From Acanthococcus lagerstroemiae (lineage: Eukaryota; Arthropoda; Insecta; Hemiptera; Eriococcidae), in the NCBI GenBank assembly GCA_031841125.1, contig CM063110.1, positions 32,503,214 through 32,567,213 on the forward strand: a DNA stretch of 64,000 bases, written 5' to 3'. Both the position numbers and the translations under genes were made by a program. The notes under the pieces are model-generated. The model did not search any database. It was not told the origin of the DNA and worked only from the letters and a program-made list of their open reading frames with translations. Shown in pieces: positions 56,347-64,000 of this stretch (position 1 is its first letter; the number at the start of each line of letters is the position of its first letter).

Positions 56347-56362
56347 GACTCGAACTTTAATA

Positions 56363-58024
56363 ACGAATCACCATCTTCTACTTTCCGTCAAACTCAGTGC
56401 TGTTTTGGTGTTATCTATTATGTACTTACACATAAGTATATCGTATCTCATGACGATCTCACAGCATCCTCACCTCTTTCCATTACCACAACTGTGAACC
56501 CTCTTTGGCGGCCCAAAGATGCCAAAAATTCAATACTTAATGAATGAGGTAATTAATAAGAAAATCTGGGCCTTTCCCAGTGCTACAACTTCAAACATTG
56601 ACATTCAAAATAGTACCTACAAGACGGTCTTTTTATTCCTTTCCGAATTCACGTATTCATTTCGTGCAGCGTTTGATGTATTCTGGCACTGGATTCTGAC
56701 AGTCAAGGTCCTTTGCCAATAAATAAACGTCTGCACGTGCACAGTAATTGGAATCAATCGAGTAAATCGATACTTGAGACTTCCACTAACGGATCGTAAT
56801 GTTCGTGACCGTTGTCCAGTTTAAAGGAGTGTTGACTGGGGATCAGGAGCCATATCCACCTTTCAAAATCGAGGGGAGAGGGTAGAAGTCAAATAAAATT
56901 TCAGTATCTAGTTTTTCTAGCGTGTATTTTTGTTTCAATTTTCAGATTGGCAGCCAATTCTAGGTAGATTTGGAGGGAGGAGGTCGCTAAGGGCAAATGA
57001 GTGAATTTTCTCAATGACTTTGCCAGTGTCCAAATTCGCGAGGAATTTTCCGCCCAAGACGTTGTTCAGCATCATCTACCCGAGGGAGTAACTTCTCTCG
57101 CCGAATACGATCTCACTTATATTATTTTTCAGGTTATAAATCACGTTACAACGTTTGTATTTCTTGAAGCGTGTGCGGCACACAACTCCGACGTACAGAA
57201 TCGCGAAACGCGTTCGCGTATATACGAAAATAAAATAAGAACAAAAGCGCGGCGGCGGCACTGATAAACAAATAGACAATTAGGTAAATAAAATAAAAGG
57301 AAGATGAAAAGCTCGGGGACAAGAGATATGTGTTTGTTTTGCTTATTGCGTTTATTGTTGGTAAGTATATAAAAAAGGAAAGTCGAGACGAGGGCGGCAT
57401 AGACTGCGGAGGAAGAAAAGCGAACTCGCTTCGAAATCGGCTTTTTCTAAATGAAAGGCATTACTTTTATCTTTAAACGCTGCAGTTTGGAAGAAAAGTG
57501 AAAACATATTTGAACTTTCATCCCTTTCGAAACTTCGACGTCCGCATTCCCGCCTCCCCCCTCATTTCACCGCTATTTCGTGCCGGCTTTTATCTGCCGC
57601 GCGTCGCTCTATAAACGCGCCGCACCTCGAATAGTGTGGAAAGCTTATCAAGTGCGAGTAAACGCGCTGTAATTTGAGGAACTATGTATAAGACGAGTAA
57701 GGATCTCGATTGTCTGAACACAAAAAAAGCGATTCTTTTTACAAAATGTACACCCGACGTTGTTGTTTTTCCTATCCAGTGGCGCGCCGATGCTGCTGCT
57801 GTTGCCGGCTCAGTGGCCGGGCGCGGCGCGAAACGTGAAATGTAAGGAGTCAAACGCATCGTTGACTTCGCACTTGTATTTCAAAAGCTCTTTTCCTCAT
57901 TGCTTAAATGTAAAGATGTCAAAAACCATAAGTAGCTTTTAATGTCCGTTTTCCACTCTCTCAGCGGAAATCCGGGTTACCCTGTAAAACGATTTAACCA
58001 TTTCGCTGACTTACATTGTTTTCT
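56363..58024. other. Non-coding stretch
   Basis: No gene recognised. GC content rises near 57560-57620 and 57770-57840, with ctgctgctg words near 57790; these are too short to support a coding exon. Confidence 0.5.
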
Positions 58025-58025
58025 T

Positions 58026-58056
<31 letters not shown>

Positions 58057-58065
58057 ACACACACA
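58025..58065. repeat. Compound microsatellite (TC)n(GC)n(AC)n
   Basis: About 24 bases of alternating T and C run into gcgcgc and then acacacac. A three-part alternation of this kind is prone to slippage and to non-B DNA in its GC/AC part. Confidence 0.9.
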
Positions 58066-58067
58066 AT

Positions 58068-58762
58068 TTCTGATGTTCTCTTCTTTGTCGATTCATTTTT
58101 TTCCCTTCTGATCATAACATAGGTACGTATTTTGTTCGACAAAATTGTTCGATTCCGTCTTCATTTTTCGCGTTCTTCCGGTTGGCTTTTCCACCGTTTT
58201 TGATTCGTTAATAATTGTCGAGTCATCAAAGATTCGAATACGAAGAAGACGCGCGAATTCCATGAAAGGTACCCTTACTTTTGCGGGGGAATAATCAGTA
58301 TGAGTGTAGCACTTTCCAACGACTTCGATTCCGCTAGTCGAGTCACTCGATTTGATTTCGTTAATGGAATCGAAATTTGGAAAATACTTTCCCGGAAGTT
58401 GAAGCAACGTTTTCATTCGTTACTCAATAATTACTGGCTGTGAATACAAAGTAATTAGCAGAGGTATGAATGGTGACATTCATCGCAGTACTCTCTTCCA
58501 TTCGATAAACGAGAAAATGTCACTTCAGAGAGGAGATGGGAGCCATAAGGAACTGCAGGTCAAAGAACCGAAAGGCTGTTGGGGATTTTACAAGATTGGT
58601 AAAGACTATTCAATCGAAATTTTATGAGAGTTGGACAGTCATTTGTGCAAACCAGCGTTATTACTTTTCAGCGAACTAGAATCTTCAACTATTTTCTAAA
58701 TAAACTGGTTGTTAATCATGTCTTATTATAATCCTTGCGGGGTTTTCGGGATTTGTACGAGA
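58068..58762. other. Non-coding stretch
   Basis: Contains a 107-codon minus-strand frame (58093-58416) without a known domain. No other feature seen. Confidence 0.45.
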
Positions 58763-59071
58763 CGTATTTAGTCCGGACCTGAGCGATGGCACACGAAATC
58801 AAAGACACGAGAGTCTATAGAAAAAGCGCTTGTATTAAATGACTGAATAGCAAAAGTAAGTCGACGTAAATGCTACGCATAAACTGTAACTGTGAATACA
58901 CAACTAACGGATGTCCCACCTGGCTGATCGAGGAAGAAGAAGGAGAGTAAGTCATGAGAAGAAGAAGAACTTAATTTATAAAAGATCACGCACTGGAAGT
59001 ACGGGAACGCAGGAGACAAAAAACTTTTGTTAGAAGATCGCATCGTGCTACGCAGAAATCAGACAGGCAGG
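58763..59071 (-). repeat. Dispersed repeat X, copy 3
   Basis: The reverse complement aligns with 2431-2737 over its length. Examples are catgacttactctcctt in both, agccaggtgggacatc against gaccaggtaggacatc, and matching ends. It is clearly more diverged than the two duplicated copies. Confidence 0.68.
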
Positions 59072-60169
59072 ATGATTTACACACAAACATGCATTCGAGA
59101 AAAGGACCAAAAACGAAAGAGAAAATTGCAGACCAAGGACTTTTTATTTAAAAAAATTCTTCAGTGTATGCATCACCTGGACTAACAACATGAACAGAGC
59201 GAGCACTAATGGCCACCAATGGCGCGAGTCAACCCTACGTCTTGAAAAGTCCCGATTTGCCTGTTGCCAATAACTATTTCAAAGAGGCAGCACACAATGC
59301 ACCGAAAATACCGACAGAGAGTGTCTTTTCATAAATAAACCCAGAAAGTTTTTCAGAAACGGCAAAGCAAAAATTTATGAACATAGAAAATACAACTATC
59401 CATCGGAATTTAGCGTTGACATTAGGGTTATTTTCCAGAAACTGAGAATATCTTATCACCAATAAATTTCGAAACCTAGATTTTTTTGGTAGGAGAAGAG
59501 GGTTATTTTGGGTTATACACTAACATTCCGCAACAAATTCTACTAATCCATCACACAGGACACTGCCCATCTTTTGAATGGGAAAAGCATAGGGAGGTGT
59601 TCATCGTCGGGGATGCAATCATCTTGCCTCAATACCTGTTATATTTTTTTCACAGTTCCAGAAGAGATGGCGTAAAGTTCTCTTACCAGGGTTTTCAGTC
59701 CATTGTCGTAGTCAATCTTTGATTGGTGCAGAGATCTGCATGTGCCTTGTACACTCTTTAGCACAACAAATGGCAATACTGATACAGTTTTGGTCCCTAA
59801 ACACGATCCAGATGCCAGATCATAGTCATTGGCGCATGTGATAGCACAATATGCGTCACTTCAAAAAGGGCCTATACCCAGTATAAATCCGTTAAGACGA
59901 TTACAGATTCGGAATCTATGCTCATTGATCTTTCAAACGAGATCTCCCGAACCCTGCATCTTGAAAACTCGGCCGTGTACAGCTGTGTGAACTTCTCAAC
60001 ATTTGACTATGACGAAGGAATAAAGAGCGGGAAAATGTGCAAGAAAAAAAAAGAAAAACTGAGGCGACAGACAGTTCAAAAGAGTAAAGCAGAAGAAAAA
60101 AGTCATTAGGTATATGTTGCACTCGTGTTATTTTGGCAGATAATGTTATTTTTTTGAGTCGGCTACTAG
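59072..60169. other. Non-coding stretch
   Basis: Two unrecognised frames: 59486-59722 (78 residues) and 59918-60109 (63 residues, lysine-rich end). Nothing else identified; the last 60 bases may be the left edge of repeat U. Confidence 0.4.
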
Positions 60170-60180
60170 TAGCTGAGCTT

Positions 60181-60392
60181 GGGGTCTGGTTGGCCGAGTG
60201 GATAGTGCGCTGGTCTCGGAATCCGGAGGTCCCGAGTTCGAGCTCGCTACATTTCGACCTAGGCCGGTTTTTCGGCAAGAAGAAAAGAGGACTAAGACAG
60301 CCCTAACAGCCCCCTCGACGTCCCTGAAGTAATGCTTGAAAGGACGGATTCCAGGGCTCGAGTTGAGAGTAAAATTAGAAAAGAGAAGAAGA
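60181..60392 (+). mobile_element. tRNA-derived SINE, copy 2, 11-bp target duplication
   Basis: Same family as 56132-56346: ggtctggttggccgagtgg at the head, cgacctaggccggtttttcg in the body, and an A-rich agaaaagagaagaag tail. The flanks are tagctgagctt at 60170-60180 and 60393-60403. The insertion point lies inside repeat U; the unoccupied equivalent is the cctagccgagcctatt stretch near 42181-42196. About 14 bp between B box and body are missing relative to copy 1. Confidence 0.92.
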
Positions 60393-61330
60393 TAGCTGAG
60401 CTTATTGCAGTCACTACTTTTCTTCTCATTTCTTTTTCAGTAGTGTTTAGCTCTTCATGCGAGCGGGTGTGTCACAGTTCAGTTAAAGGACATGTCATTT
60501 CCGCCAATTAGTTGAAAAATAATAATAACTAATAATTCCAATTGTATTATGCGTTTTTGATTTGCCTCTTACTGTGGACGATTCCAGTAATGATTACTGT
60601 ATTGCCGAGATATCTATCATAGTGACGGTGAAAAATAAAAATAAAATTTTTAAAGAAGATTTGGAACTTGCCTTCTCATTAAATTCTTTAAGTGAATTGT
60701 TCCTGAATTCTGATTAAGTCTAGATCAAGTGAAATGTGTTCTGTTAAGAATTCGTTATGTAACGTATCTATTTCTGCCGTACATTTCCCCTTATCAGTAA
60801 GGTTTCAGAGGAATAATCTGATGCGAATCATGTCTCTTAAATATAATCAAGCATTAATGGTAATTTTGATATTCTGTTTGAGGTTTCGAGCGATGATGAA
60901 GCGTTATCACTGTGGCTGTTTTCACCTGAACACAAAACAACGGCATTCCCCTCTGTGGTGATCGTGGGAATGTGCAATGCCGCAAATGAACAATTAGCTA
61001 GTGAACAAGTACAGGATTAAGCCTTACTACATGATCTTCTTTTCTAATTTGCTCTCAACACAAGCCCTGGAATCCACCCTTTCGATTATTACCTCAGAGA
61101 CGTCGAGGAGGCTGCTAGGGCTGTCTTAACCCTCTTCCCTTCTTGCCAAAGAAACCGGCCTAGGTCGAAATGTAGCGGGTTGCTATATGGGCTCGAACCT
61201 GGGACCTCCGGATTCCAAGACCAGCGCGCTATCCACTCGGCTAACCAGACCCCCAAGCCTTACTACATGATGCACAGAGAGTTTATAAAAAATGTAGATT
61301 AGAACGCTAGAAGCGTAATACACGGCAACA
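60393..61330 (+). repeat. Uncharacterised dispersed repeat U, copy 2
   Basis: Homologous to 42180-43430. It lacks the MITE found in copy 1. It carries a SINE at its left edge (60181-60392) and a second, inverted SINE inside its coding remnant (61036-61254). The two halves of the remnant rejoin at cacagagagtttataaa, which corresponds to tacagagagtttgtaaa in copy 1. Confidence 0.65.
61036..61254 (-). mobile_element. tRNA-derived SINE, copy 3, perfect 17-bp target duplication
   Basis: Minus-strand copy of the 56132 family: head at the right (ggtctggttagccgagtgg on the minus strand), B box ggttcgagccc, body with cgacctaggccggtttc, tail at the left. The flanks are identical 17-bp repeats, aagccttactacatgat, at 61019-61035 and 61255-61271. 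It interrupts the coding remnant of repeat U. Confidence 0.94.
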
Positions 61331-61478
61331 CTGCCCATCCTCTGTTATCATTAACATCGCAGTAGTCGATCATTGTACATGTATCATCGTTAATGTTCAC
61401 TGCGATTTTGATGGTAACTTTTACACAATAAAATACGTGAATACTACATGGTGTCAGGTTGTAATATATGGCAACACT
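61315..61478 (-). repeat. Possible LTR remnant bounded by a repeated 18-bp motif
   Basis: The motif gtaata-a-ggcaacact occurs at 61315-61332, 61461-61478 and 62378-62395. The first and third copies continue identically with gcccatcctct. The placement at both ends of the gypsy relic fits pieces of its LTR, but no complete LTR pair can be drawn. Confidence 0.4.
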
Positions 61479-61479
61479 T

Positions 61480-62377
61480 ACACATTGAGACGGGCGTTCT
61501 GTGACCGGAAGTAGTTTTAGTAATTCTCTCATATTGTACGGCTGAAATTGTTGACACAGTTGACAATTAGCGACGAAGTGTTCAATATCATTTGTCATGC
61601 CTGGCCAGCAGACAGCCTGTCTTGCTGCCTGCTTCATTTTTGTCATTCCTGAATTGGCAGCATGTAGTGTGTGTAAAATAGATTCGCAACAAGTTCTGGG
61701 AATTACTAGTCTGTTCCTAAGGAACAGATCACCACCTCTTGATAGAAAGTGCTCGATTGCCCATCAGTATTTACCTATGTAATGTGTGTGAAAGGCGGAA
61801 ACGATTTCTTGGTCATCCATGTTGAAGATATTGCATGAGCAATTTGATATCAGGGTCTGACTGAGACGCATTCTTCAATTTTTCAGCCTGAGATGGTGAA
61901 GCAGAGATAGTTGTGTGTGCCTGAACTGTGTATTCCTGTTAGGCAACGTCAGCTGGCTCTGTTCGTGAGTACGCGCGTGGCAGAGCATCTGCAATGCACA
62001 TTTGAGATCCTGGTGTGAATTGAACACGTATGCTGTATTTAGTAACCAAAGAAGAAAGTCGCTGAAGATGAGCCGTAGTTTGATCAACAGACTTGGCGAG
62101 GATTGCTTCCAAAGGTTTGTGGTCCGACTCGATTATGACTGAACGATTATAAATGTAAGTGTGAAATTTTTCACAAGCAAGAACAATGGCCAGCAACTCC
62201 TTCTCAATCTACGAATACTGTTTTTCACTCGTGGTCAATGCACGAGACGCATATGCTACCCGGCTGCCCTTTCTGAAGGAGGCAGGAACCCAAGACCCAA
62301 ACTTGAAGCGTGAGCTTGAATTGTGACAGGTAATGCGTCCGTGAAGAATGATAGGACTGGAGCCTGTACTAAGAGAT
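61480..62377 (-). pseudogene. Ty3/gypsy retrotransposon pol relic (RNase H and integrase zinc domain)
   Basis: Read right to left, the relic starts with the end of the reverse transcriptase. It has a decayed LPVTIQAHASSLGLGF stretch (family: PVTIQCDASS), then VAYASRALTTSEKQYS. RNase H follows near 62196-61939 with LAIVLACEKFHTYIY, SDHKPLEAI and ADALPRAY. A connector with stops leads to the integrase zinc domain near 61646-61490, with AARQAVCWPGM and CQLCQQFQP, then an RP- phrase. The DDE core is absent. Several stops and frameshifts break it. The relic is bounded on both sides by a shared GTAATA-GGCAACACT motif, probably LTR-derived. Confidence 0.85.
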
Positions 62378-62406
62378 GTAATATACGGCAACACTGCCCA
62401 TCCTCT

Positions 62407-64000
62407 CTTGAGTAACATACTGATGTGAATGGTTCGCTACATCGAATCCATATTGCTGTTTTCGCGTAGGACCGTTTAGCTGCGCCAGGCATTTCGCGTC
62501 AACTGGTTGCAGGCACGGTGGCGAGCCAAAAGCCAATTTATACCGGCGAATTCGGCCGTAATCCAGCTTTCACGCCAGTACGTCGTAGGAGCTCATCTGG
62601 TCGTCGAATTATTTAAAATGATCGTTAACACCCTCGGTTTGTGTATATATTTTTAAACTCGTTCTAATCGCACGGTAAATAACGAGCTCGTAAAACTCGT
62701 CTAAGTGCCTGTTCAATCGCAATAACGCAGCCTGGGTTACACACATCAACAGAGTAGGTAAATATCTAATTCCCATTTATCGTCTTCGTTATACGAGCCG
62801 TCTGTAAGCGTAAAGGACGATATAGTGGATGCTGGATCCTATATGGTGTGTTTTAAAAACGTCTTTATGCTTCCTCTTTCAATCTATACAAAAGTATAAT
62901 TTATGTTCATCCCGTGTGATTAACAACGTCTGATCGAACTTTTACGTGTTTTACGTGCTTTCCCCGAATCGTTGGATCGTCGTAAATCAGCAGCCAACTC
63001 GAGGATGCACGAAATGGGAAATGGCTGCGGCGTTATCTGCGTGATAATCGTACCGGTTGCGGAGCGACGGGTGCCCTCAGTCGTTATATCGACGGAAAAC
63101 ACACTGCGCGATTTGGTCGCAAAAACACGGTTATATTAATTTTTGAAAATTATAATCCGGACGTCATGTCAAGCGATGACTGGCTGACTTTGGTGCCTAC
63201 AGATACGAGGCGGCGATAGCGAGTTCGTGAGCACATGCAGAAAAATAAGACGTTACATGCGTGTTCACACAGCACACAAAGGGTACCTCGATCATTGGCT
63301 GAATTAATTAGTCGCTGAAATAAATGATTAAGTATCAACCGAACTGGTCGCCAATGTTGTTTATGGTTGTTGCCTTCGTGCAGTCGTGCTGCGAGAGATG
63401 AAAACTGAAATAGCCGTAATACTCCAGGATGGATGGTTTCGAAACGGGTGACCGTGAATGCCCGTTGTACACAGAGGACTGGCCAATAATTATGCACTGA
63501 TGAAATGCGTGAAATTATGCGAGTTGGAAAGGTATACGAATCAATTTCAAGATTGACATTACCGCGTCAGATCTCTGTTGGGTCACAGTTGGGAGGTCGA
63601 AATTAGAGTTCATTTTACATGGTGTCTACAAGAATGGAAAAATAAAAATTCCTGACTTTTTCCAAACTTTTTTCCCCTTCTTTAAACCTTTACAGTATAG
63701 ACAGTATATATTTATGTTTATACTACTAGACGCTATGGTTAAAATGAACAGAAATTTGAAGTAGATTTTTGGGTGAAAGCATTAGGAAGGTGTTCACAGA
63801 TATATGTTACAGTCAAAGTAAATAATCGGTCATTTTACATATTGCCCGGCCAATCTATATAATGTCTAGGAGAAATTGACATTGTGTAGAATCCCTTTGT
63901 CAATCTACACAATGACCACAGTCATTTTATAGAACATCCAGTAAAAATTGGTCAATGTACACGTAAAAATTGAATGAAATTGAAATCAGAAAACACTGAT
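62407..64000. other. Non-coding stretch to the window end
   Basis: No gene recognised. The 115-codon minus-strand frame at 63150-63497 has no known domain. The last 200 bases contain repeated caat-ta-a-aatg and attttaca words, perhaps the start of a repeat that leaves the window. Confidence 0.45.

Noticed and set aside
63490..63530. Hammerhead-like CTGATGA followed by GAAA
   Set aside because: The bases between the two motifs cannot form stem II.

Overview
This window looks like an intergenic or intronic stretch of an arthropod nuclear genome, most likely an insect. The evidence is the mix of mobile elements: a BEL/Pao LTR retrotransposon, R1-like and RTE-like non-LTR elements, a Ty3/gypsy fragment, Penelope-like terminal repeats, tRNA-derived SINEs, several hAT-like miniature elements, and long AT-rich non-coding DNA. 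I could not name the species. I found no exon of a host protein gene, no functional tRNA or rRNA gene, and nothing bacterial. The one long intact reading frame belongs to the BEL/Pao element.

Left third (1-22,600). A block of about 3.07 kb occurs twice, nearly identically (1-3070 and 9596-12657). Two older copies of another repeat (8223-9364 and 15078-16230) carry a decayed SWIM zinc-finger coding fragment. Around them lie a 5'-truncated RTE tail with a 12-bp target duplication, a small TA-flanked MITE, a tRNA-derived SINE-like unit, an R1-type 3' end and a hAT MITE with a perfect 8-bp target duplication. There are also two fields of heavily decayed short tandem repeats, a 228-bp fold-back element and a 989-bp hAT-like element.

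Middle (22,600-36,095). An R1-like pseudogene that has lost its reverse transcriptase core sits between two inverted 108-bp repeats with a hammerhead-like core, which I read as Penelope-like terminal repeats. A polypurine tract, a long AT-rich degenerate repeat and two more hAT MITEs follow.

BEL/Pao element (36,096-42,108). This is complete: identical 195-bp LTRs, a 5-bp target duplication, and one uninterrupted 1749-residue Gag-Pol frame with zinc knuckles, protease, reverse transcriptase, RNase H and integrase. All catalytic residues checked are present. The primer-binding position is complementary to the D-arm of a tRNA rather than to a tRNA 3' end.

Right third (42,100-64,000). An uncharacterised repeat family (copies at 42,180-43,430 and 60,393-61,330) has been invaded by a MITE and by SINEs. 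There are three copies of one tRNA-derived SINE family, each with 11-17 bp target duplications. The rest includes more hAT elements, a 96-nt hairpin, a frameshifted RTE reverse transcriptase and a minus-strand Ty3/gypsy pol relic. The clear target duplications and the nesting let the insertion order be read in several places.
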